Assembly: GCA_950022655.1 (NCBI GenBank)
Contig: OX465581.1
Span: 108,359,125-108,423,124 of the forward strand
Direction: 5' to 3'
Length of the DNA: 64,000 nt
DNA from: Alentia gelatinosa
Lineage: Eukaryota; Annelida; Polychaeta; Phyllodocida; Polynoidae
Shown: positions 25,633-37,540 of the stretch, in pieces
Numbering within the stretch: the stretch's first letter is position 1
Layout of the letters: each line of letters opens with the position of its first letter
The notes under the pieces: model-generated
Seen by the model: only the letters and a program-made list of their open reading frames with translations
Databases searched by the model: none
What the model was told of the DNA's origin: nothing
Translations under genes and position numbers: made by a program

Positions 25633-27480
25633 AGAGGATATGGACTGGTAGCCTTGTGTGCAGTAGGTATTAGATATCCACTGCATACAGGATCAACACG
25701 TTAAACATATAAAAATTATTTTCATTTAAAAAAAAAGGGTTAATATGATCTTTGCTAATATAGGTATACTAACAGTTCTATGAAGATCCCCATTTAATAT
25801 AATATCTTTCTCGTTGATTTAATGTTCGGATAGTGTAGATGTATATGTTGGCCTTGTACTTGGACATTGCACACCAACGTCTGATTCTGTTAGCCATGTC
25901 AGGATACAGTTGATGAAAACCAGCACTATGTTGACGGTGTTGTCACTTTGTTGGATCAGGAACAAATACGTCAACGATACCCGATTGTAACCAGTGAACT
26001 AACAAAAATGATTTTAAATAAAAAAAAATACTCATAAAAAATGTCTAAATCTCAACTATTCAAAAACTTAATTTCTGTCATAACAAATATATAAAACCTT
26101 TATGGTTCATGTTCTTGGGGACTAACGTTGTCTGGCAGTGCCACCACGGACCCCCACTTCATCCCCGTCACCCCCATCACCCCACGACAGTATTTAAGTA
26201 TTTGGTTGTATAGATTCCTAAACGTAAGCCTGCCCAGCATAATGCACAAAAGAGGTGGATAATGGCCTTCGCGTGGGTGTTGCCTCTGCGCGTTGGCATG
26301 CTCTGTACTCGTAGATGGCCAAATACTGTTTAGATAAAACAATCCCTGCCTCCCATGTTACATGTAGTGCCACCTGGGTTTTTTCATAGGGGAACTAAGC
26401 TGATCTCCTGGCCCACTCTAACAATAGGATAACACAGTAGCCTGGGGGCCATGGAAAATGCACCTCTGATTTCGAGACAGGCGACGTGAAGGTATTCTGT
26501 TTATTATGTGACACAACTCTGGATTTTTTTAGTTTGCTAGATTCGTTCGGTAATACAGTGTATATTCTACAGCATTGCAATACTGAGTGTGATTGTAAAC
26601 TATGAACTATTTCTGATATTAGATTATACATTGATCAAGATACCTTGTAAATATAAAAAACTGAGATAGCATCAGAGAGTGTTAGTATGCAACACTAGAT
26701 CCTTTACCCGAGGGTAACATTGCATATCATATTGTTCCCTCTCCGTGTTAAATAAGGACTCGGTCATTCTGATGACAAGGAACGCCGCTGACGTCTTCAC
26801 GGTCACGTGACACACGATATTTCAACAGGCACACACCACTGATATCCTTAATTTTAATTATTGTGAAAGGTTATAGCTAAAATAGGTCTTGAGAGTTTTT
26901 TTAAACGATCCTTATGAATCAACTCAAGAGTGTTAAGGCATGGTAGCTTTGCTTGCCAGCTTCGCATTTGACATTTAATAGTAGGCTAAAGGTCTTCAGG
27001 CAGGAAGTTCATCCCTATAAGAAAGCAGTGAAGAAACACATCTGCCATCATGCACATTTTTCTGAACTTTGTTTAAATTGCTACAATAATTATTGACTTC
27101 CTGGTTGTATCGTTTCCTTGATTCTTCTTTACCTAAAGTGATAAACGGCGTTTAATTTTCAACCAAGACACCAAGCTATTGCTTTATGAATAGCTGCAAT
27201 GTATATTCTTCTATATGGTTTCGATTGTATGCAATTCCACCAACCTAAAGCATCGCCACCCTACTATCTGTGCAACCGATCGATCAGTTGAGCATTTATC
27301 ACGGCACCGAGTCACACTAGGACGCCTGAGTGTTGTTAGACTGTACGATCACAGCACTAGATCTAGTAGGAGGTCTATATATGAAATGCGGTATGTATAC
27401 CTACACACAAGCTGGTGTTGCAATGTACATGTATATGGTTGAATGGCGAAATGTTAATTTCCTGTGTTCTGTCTTTGCAG
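25633..27480. other. PACS: Intronic sequence, nothing recognised
   Basis: AT-rich; leads into the candidate cassette exon's pyrimidine tract. Open frames near 26.1-26.6 kb on the minus strand show no domain. Confidence 0.5.
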
Positions 27481-27528
27481 GTATGTATCTCATCGATCCT
27501 TGCTGAACGTGTCTCCATGGCGATACAG
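27481..27528 (+). CDS. Possible 48-nt cassette exon inside the long intron
   Basis: Preceded by a long pyrimidine-rich acceptor (TGTGTTCTGTCTTTGCAG) and followed by CAG|GTAATA. It is 48 nt, so inclusion would not shift the frame. Read after a 2-nt carry-over AG, it is open (RYVSHRSLLNVSPWRY then AG), and joins to PACS exon 2 as Arg. The phase-0 frame is open too. A 24-nt part (27506-27529) matches 119-142 of the edge exon at 17 of 24 positions, giving PWRY versus PWKY. Against it: it is short, it has no known homolog I recognise, and its donor lies in a degenerate tandem repeat (27522-27680) that repeats the motif ACAGGTAA. Confidence 0.22.
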
Positions 27529-27680
27529 GTAATAAAGAGAGCGCGGGGGGTCTAGAACTATGGTTTCGACAGTGTAGATACAGGTAACATAGATAGGGTG
27601 GGGGGTGGGGGTGGGAGTGTTCCAGAGCAATGGTTTTGACGGTATGAAAAGAGGTAATGAAGATAGGCCTGGGGTAATTA
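27522..27680 (+). repeat. Degenerate tandem repeat, about three units
   Basis: Units of roughly 60-70 nt carry [GATACA or AAAG]GGTAA..GA, a G-rich run, then GGTTT(C/T)GAC(A/G)GT. The GGTAA part re-creates a splice-donor-like sequence in each unit. Confidence 0.5.
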
Positions 27681-28916
27681 AATGTGAGAGTGTTGGTAGC
27701 ATTTAGCAGTCCGCAAGGCAGGTATTGTTATTTTATTTGTATTTTTTTTTGTATAGAGAATTTCTACTCTTGTCTCGCCTATGTAGCTAACTTTACTGGT
27801 ACCAGTACAGAGATAGATGTGAGAGAGTTTCTGGCATGTGGCAGACCACAAGACGGGTGTTTTAATCAGGGGAACAGACGCCCGGCACGCAACGACAGGC
27901 CTCAAAGTCCCCCACAAAAAAACTCCCACGGACACAGCAGCCTGATGCGCAGAAGACGCTGCGCACCTGCCCCGCTCACACCGGGCCGGAGAGTGGAGTG
28001 GGGTCTTCACTCTCCATACAGAGTTTTGGGCCAAGGTTGGATACGAGCATAGAAGTCTATTTTCTAAATAAAGTGTTTATGGTCAAGAAGGGGGTTAAAA
28101 CAAGTAGTATTAATAGTATAGCACTGAAGCAAAGTTAATTTAAGGTCCATTGTACTGCGTTGTATCTAATCTCCTAGTTTATTGTGCGGAAGGTGATAGT
28201 AAAATGGTGTATTTGCCCAGCAGGTGTTCACAGGACATATCTCATCAAGCTGTATTGAATTATAGAATACGACTATATCTAACATTGTACCACTCTTACT
28301 ATTGATAGCACTTAGGTAAATGAACAGTTGCAGATTGGTAAATTAACACATTGTTAATGCCCCCTGTAGCTACTTGAGTTGTCGTTTAGAAGTACATGTA
28401 GTGAAATGAAATGAAATGAACGTCGATGGACACTAAAACCTTCCCTGACAGGACTTGTTCCCGAAGATGTGTGAAGCCAGGGTCTATATGCAGTAACCTC
28501 GGCCGGGGACCAGCGGGGTGTTGTGGCTGGTGCGTCAGTCGGAATCACCTGGTCGGAGATTTCCTACTACGTCGGGGTTTTTAGGCATGGTGAGTGATAG
28601 CTGACACCAATGGTGGGCACCTAAATAATGTATGTTTATGAAATTAGGGAGTGCTTCTTCGTCATTTAGGTAGGGTGCCTTTGGTCCCTGCCTGACAATC
28701 TGTAGATGGGTGCTGTAAGAGGTTGAAATAGTTAGGACCAGGTTCAGAGACGAAAACGTAACAGGAGATCTTATACACAAGTCTGCTGTACAAGGTGGTA
28801 AAAACATCAGCTAGTTATGTCCTGTGAAGACACAGTGAAGTATCGCCTTGTGTTGCTAATACGACTTGCTGAATATTAACGGCAACAAATATCCAATACT
28901 GACCCTTCTTAATACC

Positions 28917-29128
28917 GGGGACACACCAAGCGAGTCAAGGCAGCGATCTCTAGAATCGCCAACACAAAATAGCATGTATGTGAGATATTATTTCATAAGA
29001 ATGTCTCTCACCAACAGTATAGCGTATCAGAAGCAATAATCAGGTGAAATATGAAATAATAGCTCACATACACGCCATTTTTGTCGGCGATTCTGGAAAT
29101 TGCTGTGTTTCTCGCTTGATGTGTCTCC
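28917..29128. mobile_element. Long-armed foldback MITE, 212 bp
   Basis: Inverted arms of about 80 nt at roughly 80% identity surround a 46-nt spacer. Landmarks are GGGGACACACCAAGCGAG versus the complement GGAGACACATCAAGCGAG, then AGAATCGCC, then TGTATGTGAG and TATTATTTCATA in both arms. No clear target-site duplication and no coding capacity. Confidence 0.8.
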
Positions 29129-29346
29129 AGCTTAACCCAATCATTAGAATATTTCAATGCTCCGCGGAGTTGAGTCTACAAAATATATGTCCACGACAAC
29201 GGACAAAATAATCTTTTTTATCAGAAATTGTGAAGTGATTACATCTGGCATAGCCGAGGAATGCAACAATAACCACTAATGCCGATAAGCCATTTAACTT
29301 CTGCTAAATGAAGCTCGAGATTAATCTGTGTTATAGTCTAAAGGAA

Positions 29347-29362
29347 GGGGGGGGGGGGGGGG
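29347..29362 (+). repeat. Poly-G tract, 16 nt
   Basis: G run on the PACS sense strand. Confidence 0.95.
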
Positions 29363-30560
29363 CATGATTAGAGAGCGCATTTTATATGCTCTTGGATTGG
29401 TTTGTCATCCATTTTGGAGTTTTCATCTTGGTATTGAGGGCAGATAAGATAGTACTGCATCCCCTTTTCGGATGTATTTCCACGCAGGATACTGGCAATT
29501 GATTAAATTACTATATTAGACTACTTGCTCATCTAGCATGATTAGATTTTGCTAAGCCATGTGCCAACCCATCACCATCAGGCAGAGTCGACTAATCAAC
29601 AGCTTATATGGAAAGTAGGATAAACACCTAATTAATAGATAGACACATCAACTAGTAATATGGAGAAATTCCAACAAAAAATAAGATGTAAGCCCAACTA
29701 AACTGGCTGATATGGCAAGTCTGTGCACTATGTCATAAATTGCATACTTTGTATCCTGTTACTTATAACATAATGTATTTAGGAAATAACATATGAAAAG
29801 CAGTACCATTATATCCACTCCAAAATATAAGGAAAATATTAAGAAATTAATCTCGAGCTGGAGATAGACCTATTTCAGCCTCGTCCATAATATATAGAAA
29901 TGAATTTTAAATTGGAAATAATTTTTAACTATATTTAGGATATATTTTTTCTTCCAACCGAAGTTGTCAACCGGACAATAAAATGTCCAATGTGCTGCCC
30001 AATACTGAGCAACCCAGACCATTGGGATATTTTACGCATGATGGGAGGTAGGTGGACGTAGATACTGGCTTTCTCTAATCTGTAACTGCGCAGGCGGCTT
30101 TTAACCAATCTTAGCGACGTCTACGTGTGCATGCGCTTTCATCCCTGCACCACGCCTCTTCATTCACGATCACGAACCCAGCATAGTGCAGTTCTCACAC
30201 TAAAGACGCTTTTGAATATAGTACAGCAAAAGCAGATGATATGTACGTGACTTCGCCCATCTAGTGCCGTTACGGATGCCCCCAGTAGAAACACTGGGGC
30301 AGAATCCGCATACATGAACTGTCATTGTATCAGCAACAGTAATGCATAATGATTTTTTTTCCCATAGATATCCGCTACAAGTATCATTTTGTAAAACCAA
30401 CCTAAATACACAATTAAGTATTGTTTTAGCCACAATAGATCTATAAGAGGACCACCCTGCGGGTCTGGTGGAAATCTTGTCCATTACAATGGATAGATTG
30501 CAGGAGGTCGGCTCGCTACTAACGAGTACCTATGGTAAAGCTGCGGGAGGGAGTGGGATC
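29363..30560. other. PACS: Intronic sequence, nothing recognised
   Basis: AT-rich until about 30.0 kb, then mixed composition rising toward the GC-rich patch at 30.56 kb. Confidence 0.5.
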
Positions 30561-30740
30561 TTAACGTTAGGTGGGGCTTATGAAGCAGGTACCAAGCCCA
30601 GAGAAGACTGCCTACCGCCCAGGCGCTTCCAGTGCTGCTGCGTGCGCGCCTACTGGAGGGCGGCGCCTGTTGCTATGGCGACAGAGACAGCGTTGGGAGG
30701 GTGGTGTCGTGGAGACACCTTGTCAGGTTTTGGTGGTGGG
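30560..30740. promoter_or_regulatory. CpG-rich patch with a full RFX X-box
   Basis: GC-rich, with CpG-dense sequence around GCTGCGTGCGCGCC. GTTGCTATGGCGAC at 30669-30682 fits RYYNYYWTRRNRAC at every position. This is a candidate enhancer or alternative promoter. An open frame runs through it but lacks a recognisable product. Confidence 0.35.
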
Positions 30741-30793
30741 GAGTTGAGGTCGCAGTGCCTACACTATAGATGGGGTGCCGGTGGGAAGGGAGG

Positions 30794-30801
30794 GAGTGTG
30801 T

Positions 30802-30832
<31 letters not shown>

Positions 30833-30834
30833 GG
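30794..30834 (+). repeat. (GT)n followed by 19-nt poly-G
   Basis: About eleven GT units run directly into G at 30816-30834. Confidence 0.95.
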
Positions 30835-31956
30835 AGTCATAGGGAGGTTGATTGGTTGCAGGGGAGGGTTAGTTGATTGATGGGGGAATACTGATCAATG
30901 AAAACCCGGTCAGATAAGCCACTGATTACTCTCTTTTGTCATGTGCCTCGACCGACCCATGACGGTAAGGTAACCAAAGAAAAACTATTACTTTTCAGAT
31001 TCGAAGAAAAGTCGCGTGATTTCAACATTCATCAGTGAAACTGGGAATTGTCAGGAACGAACGTAATAGGGAAGTTAAATTAGGGTTTGCATGACTGAAT
31101 TTTAGTTAGGCATTTTTTACATGGAATGCATGCTGAATTTTTCAGAGTAGATTACATGGGAAAATAGTTAATAAATCTCAAATGAGATTAATATAGATCT
31201 GTGAGTGTAGGAGCCATAAACATAAGACGCATAGCACCCACGGAGGAGTTACATGTAATGATTATTTTTTTATTGAAGAAATTCATATAGAATCCAGCGT
31301 GTAACGTTGGAATCTCCCACCTGTGTCAACTCAACTATATGACAGCAAAAAAGGTACGGTGTACAACATGAGTACAACCAATGGTTGTCTTCGTTAGTAC
31401 AGCCCTCGGGATATATCGATTGTTAACATTAACCTAAAACGAGTTTGTTTGTGTTCGTAGTGTTAGTAATAAAGTGGGCCTGTCTAGGGCAAGATATGGA
31501 TTTAGATGATATGAACCACTTCACTGCATTACTGAGACTCGGACCTTCTGCTGCCCACTCCACGCCCTCCTCCCCAGCCGCAGGTCCCACACGCTGTAGT
31601 GGTGGGGGTGCTAGGGTTAATGAGTGTCTGGCTGCTCAAGCCGAGTGGCTGGCGACTGCCGGCCGTTATCGGGCCCGTAACAAGGTCCAATGTTGTTATT
31701 GATTGGGTAATGGGCGTGTCTTGTCCGCCTCCTTTTTGACTGAAGCAGGCCCGGGTGATCTATGGGAGTGTGCGTTTTTAAAAGTGCACAAGTCGGCAGA
31801 GGCATTGAGCCCGAGGATGAACCCGCCACCCACTCTATGGTTTTCTCTGTCAGTGTTATCGCTCTCGGCAGTTCCTTATGAGAGCTTGCTCACTCACGCC
31901 GCCTGCTGCCTATTACACACCACCTGACAAGCTTCCTCCCTGCAAGTTACTATAGA
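30835..31956. other. PACS: Intronic sequence, nothing recognised
   Basis: Open frames at 31.45-31.93 kb on both strands have no recognisable domain. Confidence 0.5.
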
Positions 31957-32246
31957 GGAAACCCATGAAAGTTTCGGGTCTGAGCTCGTATCCCATCGAG
32001 TTTGAATCACGTAGTAATTCACAAGGCGAAGCCGCGTGAATTGCTATGTGATTCAAATGAGATGAGATCGAGCTCTGACCCTAAACTTGAATGAGTTTCT
32101 GAATTTATCTCACCCTTAATATTGACTAATGGGCTAATATTTGTGACATTATCCCCCATTGGATATTTTTCCTAAATATCTAATGGGTGTTAGATACGAG
32201 TTTCCAATGTTAAGTCTATGGAGAAAAAATATCTGGGGTGAGATAA
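31957..32246 (+). mobile_element. Hairpin/TTATCTCACC element, copy 5 (best preserved)
   Basis: Hairpin 31957-32101 with arms of 65 nt. GGAAACCCATGAAAGTTTC, GGGTCTGAGCTCG and GTTTGAATCACGTAG pair with CTATGTGATTCAAA, CGAGCTCTGACCC and AAACTTGAATGAGTTTC. The loop is CACAAGGCGAAGCCGCGTG, itself containing GGC-GAA-GCC. TTATCTCACCC at 32105-32115 and GGGGTGAGATAA at 32235-32246 bound a body of about 120 nt ending AATGTTAAGTCTATGGAG. Confidence 0.87.
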
Positions 32247-35200
32247 TACACTCTACCTACCCCTCATAGATTGCTAGCTCAACCTCACAGCCTCACACCA
32301 GGCAACACTTCGACACATGCAACATAACACCTACGAAGTACTTCTATATACTCTAACTGCTGGCCTTCCAGTTACACCTGCCACCCACTGCCAAGTGCTA
32401 ACCACTCACAGTCCGCCACATGCAACATATTTCGATTACGTGCACACAAACTGCCTCTCATCGACTGACACCAACTATACGCTATGCACTTTTTGAAAGT
32501 GTTTATTTATCGACGCAAAGCCCACATACACTGGAGGTGATTTCCAGCAACATACGTCAAGATATACAAGAGCCACTTGAGCGTAATTACATCAAACCAC
32601 AGAGCAGTTCTCAGAGGAAGACATTCGATAATAATACATATATACTTATAACCAAGCCAGATATTTCACTAGTTTTAGCGAGGCTTACAAAATTATTACA
32701 ATGAACGCAATGTATACACGCATATGTACATGAATATATTATCTTCCTAAACTCCGTTTTGATGTGACACATTGATTTACTTACACAGTAGATAAGATCA
32801 TGGACAAAAAACTTTCAAACAATAACAGATGCAACAAAGACAACGCAATTGACATTTACATCACAAAATGTACACAAACGGCTCCTACATGTTTAGACAC
32901 TAGTCATACAAAACTTACACGGTATCATCCTAGAGAGATGGCTTCCACCAGAAAACTCAACCCACCATCCACCATCTCCCGATAATCTACCGCTGCTGCC
33001 ACCTGTCTCCCTGCCACTTGGCTACCCAGAACTACAACCGAGCACCGACCATCTGAAATTAAAGAGTCGCCTTGCCTCGAATCATAAGAAGTTCCATGTA
33101 AACCTATCCACTGTCCGCCACTCACCTACCCTCAGCCTCAGCCCTCACTGCCACCAGTGGCTGCCAGGTAAAAACACAGCCGTCATTATAGAATCTCTTT
33201 ATACCTGCTGGCGATGCTAGTCGACTTGTTGTTTGGCTTCCCATTTCCTTCCTCTGGAAAACTGGAAAAAAAGACGCAATTTAACAAATTTACTTGGCTC
33301 GGAACAGTGATGGAAGTAGGTACATCGTCCGGATTTCTCAATCAAATTATATGCTTACATCTGAAATGTGTACATGCTAAGATACGTTCACCGTATTCTG
33401 CCTGAAGTCAGATATAGATTGTATATTAGCATAAGTCATTTGTATGAAATGGTAGATATTCTTGTATTTTCGTTGGTTGTAAACGCTAAATATCAGGGAA
33501 TGCCATGAAGAGGCTCTGATCGTTATTAATCACACATATCCCGCGCAGAGATGCGTCGTCAATTGTAATAGACTCGAGAGATACATTTGAGCCTGGTAAC
33601 TGGATAAGATCCTTGGTCACATATTCTGTGCTCTCTCTGCGTCGACTTTTAGGCCAGACAAACATGAACTTGTAGCTCCAAGAACCAGTGTTTGAGTCAG
33701 AGTTTCTGCACTGGTCTCTTTCTATTTGACTGGAACTTCCTGTGGCAACACCCATGCTGGCAAATGAGATTGTTTTTGCATGTTATATGACTAGGACAGA
33801 TCAGTGTTAGCTGAGACGTTTGTATCAATACACCCGCGCATCCATTGAAAATGGATATTGCACCTGTTCCTTGTTATGATAATGAGTTACATTAAAGCAG
33901 GTATTGAGGAGAAAAAGATGGGTGGCATGGGATTGTAAGTGGGTAAAGCATGTTTTATTTCTTTATTTCTCAATTTCTATTAAGGTATCAATTAGAGTAT
34001 AATCACCGAACTCGGCATGGAGCGGGTCTTCCGTCCGGGCCCTCTTGGACCTCTTTTCAAACAAGTTGAGACTTCATGTAGCTATAGTGGATAGGTTGCA
34101 TATCAGTTTCACCTTAATACAGTTTAGTGGTAACACGATAATGAGAGAGGGTAATGTTGATGGATGAATATCTGCACATTATAGGATGACTACTCGGTGT
34201 GTGTGTGTTACATCGGTAATGCTTCTCACCAAAAAACAAATCGTGTTTACATAAGCCACGTTCAAAAATATTATAAGTTGAAACTAGGACCAAACTAGGA
34301 TGTTCTCTTGGTGAGATAGTGAGATTATTATTCATAGTTGCATATCTGTTACCAAGTTAGTTTGCTTAAATACCTGCGTTATTAATTAATCGTTACTAGT
34401 ATCTCAGTTGTAATCATAGACGGACTGACTGAGTGAGCATAGAGTGAGTGGCACAAAACAGCATGAGAAGCCTATGTTGAGCTGCTCTCTCTTGTCTAAC
34501 TACACTTGCCACCCTCCGTCTCCCCACCTGGCCAGGATAGAGCTAACCCCGCTGCCAGCATGGGACTACAGACGCACGGTCGTTAGATGGCGCTAGAGTA
34601 AACTACAGGGTGGGGGAGGCGGCAGATTGATGGTATGGCCACACCCAGTCCCCTCTATCCGCCCCTCTCTCCCCTCACTCCCTAAAAATATGTGAAACCA
34701 TAGTGAGGGAAGGGTGTGCCTCTACCCAAGGACATGCTATGTAATGGAACATTCCCATTCTTAATACAACAGATCTATTATAATTCGGAACGCTTATTTT
34801 CTTATATTCCTGTACAGATATATCTGCATTAGTTAATTGTAGATGTGTGTGACCTGTGCATAGAGCTTACAATATAGCTTGGTCTATACTAGTATCAGGA
34901 TCCGATCACACAAGTGGATATTATTTCTTGAATGTTACATTATCATGGATTTTAGTTGATTTATAGCAACGGCCAAAGGTGGTGGACAAAATATCTGATT
35001 ACACTCTTTTCTATCAAAAAAGAAAAGAAGGAAATCCAGATATGGTAACGGAATATATTATGATGACATAATCTGCTACCGATCAAGGCTTTAGATTGTG
35101 TATCTTCTGCTGATTAATATGGTCACCAATAAAACTATTTGGATGAAAAGATGAATAATATCATCTTTCGGCTTAAATTTTCTTTGTTCTCTGAAAATTG

Positions 35201-35790
35201 TCTCAATCAAAATAAACAGTTTATAGTTGTTTGATACTTAGTCAGTACTTTAACTGTTTCGAAGACGCTAACTTACAATTTTTTCTAGCTAAACAATTCT
35301 CTTATGTATAACGCATCACTGTCCTACTTTTACCAAATATATTTCTCACAGTATGCAAGCTATGAATGATACAGCTTTTCATAGTATCCTGGGTAGCTTT
35401 ATGAGTACATCTATAGCCTTTCTGTCGTTTAGGCAATGATCCACACCCACCCATCCTGTATGTGATCGTCCCTATTTCTAGCATGCATGTCATAGAAAAG
35501 GACAGGCTGAGCCTACTTTTGTAGCATAATAACTGAGTGACACGATATTATAGTTCAGGTCTATTGACATGGCATTAAACAGTCCCGGCCGCAAGACACT
35601 GAAGTCTGCCTCATACCGATGTTACATCTACACCTTCTATATTACAGCCAGTTTTGTATCTATAAATATTTTCAGAGGAAAATGCACAAATCCAATAACA
35701 TCAGTGATTTTGATCTCATGGTTTTCTTTTTTCTCTTCCTTTCATTTAGTTCTAGGTAGTAAACAGTAATAATGATATGCTGATACAGCG
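32247..35790. other. PACS: Intronic sequence, nothing recognised
   Basis: Includes C-rich AT-poor sequence near 32.26-33.15 kb and 34.49-34.70 kb without gene signals. A 94-codon open frame at 32.4-32.7 kb has no domain. Confidence 0.5.
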
Positions 35791-35819
35791 TTTGTGCTCT
35801 AAAGAACTGCCTTCATCAG
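35791..35819 (-). ncRNA. Hammerhead-like motif, strongly degenerate
   Basis: On the minus strand CTGATGA and AGGCAG are intact, but stem II does not close and GAAAC has become CAAAC. It is probably an inactive relic of the family seen at 48.5-48.9 kb. Confidence 0.22.
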
Positions 35820-35946
35820 ATGTACATACATAATTTCGATGTAAATTTAAAAGCCAGTTATGTTTACGACTGATTCTGGTCACTGAAGAGTGTCACCGGT
35901 CGCTGATACTGGCAATTGATGGTAACTGCAAGACGCTTGAGTCCAG

Positions 35947-36128
35947 ACAGATTTACTGCTATATCAAAGGCCAATCCTTCTTATACCATGTCTATTTGGT
36001 GTGGGAAGTAAAAAAAAACCCACCTCTCACCTCGGTAAATGTGTAGGGGTGAAATTCCTTCCTAAATTCATCTCAAAGATTCGGTCTAGCCCAAAGTAAT
36101 TCTAATGGACGTTAAACTACCCAAACGA
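35947..36128 (+). mobile_element. SINE fragment lacking the tRNA-like head
   Basis: Matches the SINE body from ATTTACTGCTATATCAAAGG through CATGTCTATTTGGTGTGGG and CACCTCGGTAAATGTGTAGG, with tail GGACGTTAAACTACCCAAAC. It interrupts a degenerate GCTGGTGACTGATG-type repeat (35870-35945 and 36140-36335). Confidence 0.8.
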
Positions 36129-36139
36129 AAAAAAAGTCA

Positions 36140-36335
36140 ACTAAAGACAGTCACTGATGTGTGTCACTGGTCATTTGGTCATTAATGTTAGTGGCTGATG
36201 CCAATCACGGATTCTGGTCACTCATGCTGTTGACGAATGGCATTCGCTGTTGCCAGTAGCCGATGCTGGTGACTGATTTCGGTCGGTGATGGCAGACACT
36301 AATGCTGGCGACTGATGACGGTCACTGAGGATGGA
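36140..36335 (+). repeat. Degenerate short-period tandem repeat
   Basis: Recurrent GATGCTGGTGACTGAT / CGGTCACTGA-like units of roughly 12-18 nt. Similar units lie left of the SINE fragment (35870-35945), so the SINE landed in the array. Confidence 0.5.
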
Positions 36336-37379
36336 ATGGAGCTCTGTAGAGTGAGCAGATGGAGATGGACTGAGTGGAGGCTGCACACGTGAGTTGTGTA
36401 CATTTCTGGGTCACACTGAGCTGCTCAGCGTGGAGTACCTGCAGTCACTGTGCTCGAGTAGTTCGTAATGGCTCCTCTGACCTCCCTGCCTTTGGTGGTC
36501 ACCTAACGCAGGCCATTTTACCATCAAGGCTACAGTCACTCTTGTGAAGCCAGAATTTTCCATGAATGTTCAGAGCCTTGCACCCGACCTCCACAGGAAG
36601 GTTCCCCCTGAATGTGACGCTCTTGAGGCAGGTCTGAATGGTAGTTCTGTCACTGCTACTAATGGCAGATAAGTTTCCGTTGACTGAAATTAAATTTGGT
36701 TATTTACGCCTAGATACCCACGCCTTTATGGACACTCCTGCGTCATTTACTTGCATGTTAGCATTTGTTTCATGTTTGTGGCTTTTCTGCCAATTTCTAC
36801 CGACGGGAAATACAGCACATTAATAAAGATAGTAACGAGATAATATCCTGCTGTGTTGAATGCTACGCTCACAAGGTGACGTACTTTTTTTTACACCAAA
36901 TCTTAGGATTTCTGAATCTTTACGTAGTTTGTATTAGTAAAATGTAAAGTGTCAGCTGAGAATGGCTTCTGTCAGTAGTATAGTAAAATGAACGCATGTT
37001 AATGGCTACAACGACTAGAAAGGATATCGTATCATTTTACATAATGAACATATTTCTCATTGTTAAGCAGGTAATGTATCCAGCCGGAAGATGCATTTAT
37101 GCAGCTCTCAATTTAGTGGAGCTAATGGACCATTATTGGAATGCCGTTTTCTTTGTAATTAAGAGGTTAATAGGATTGGCTATTGATAAATGTCTTGGAG
37201 GTACTTTACGTATGCATAACACATCTATTAAATAAGTATATTTACCTATTAAGCGGCCTGATAAGGATGTGACTTCTCTATTACAGGTGTATAGAATGTT
37301 CAATCGGTTATGGGGCAATTACTTTAAATAATACAGACATGAAAAACACTGCTTTCCATTGGAGTGGTAAAAGGGTTGG
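36336..37379. other. PACS: Intronic sequence, nothing recognised
   Basis: No shared repeat, no supported exon. Confidence 0.5.
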
Positions 37380-37439
37380 CTGAGGAGGACAACACTAATG
37401 GTATCTCAGAGGATGAAAGCCACCCAGCGCGCCGTGGGC

Positions 37440-37540
37440 TCGTGACACGCCGATAAAGAGAGCAGTAATTAAATCAAGGCCATAATTACACAGTCATTCT
37501 CTCTGATTGCAGCACTCTAAGCGCTTAAAACAACACCGCC
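37440..37540. promoter_or_regulatory. Candidate enhancer core with paired TAATTA sites
   Basis: Two homeodomain cores TAATTA (37466-37471 and 37483-37488) lie 17 nt apart, next to CGATAAAG and AGCGCTTAAA, in repeat-free sequence. The arrangement resembles developmental enhancers. Whether it is conserved cannot be judged from one sequence. Confidence 0.25.

Noticed and set aside
27684..28052. Overlapping 118-122 codon frames on both strands
   Set aside because: Mirror-image open frames in moderately GC-rich DNA; neither has a domain or splice context.
30468..30842. 124-codon + strand frame through the CpG-rich patch
   Set aside because: Ends in the GT/poly-G tract, with glycine runs; no domain.
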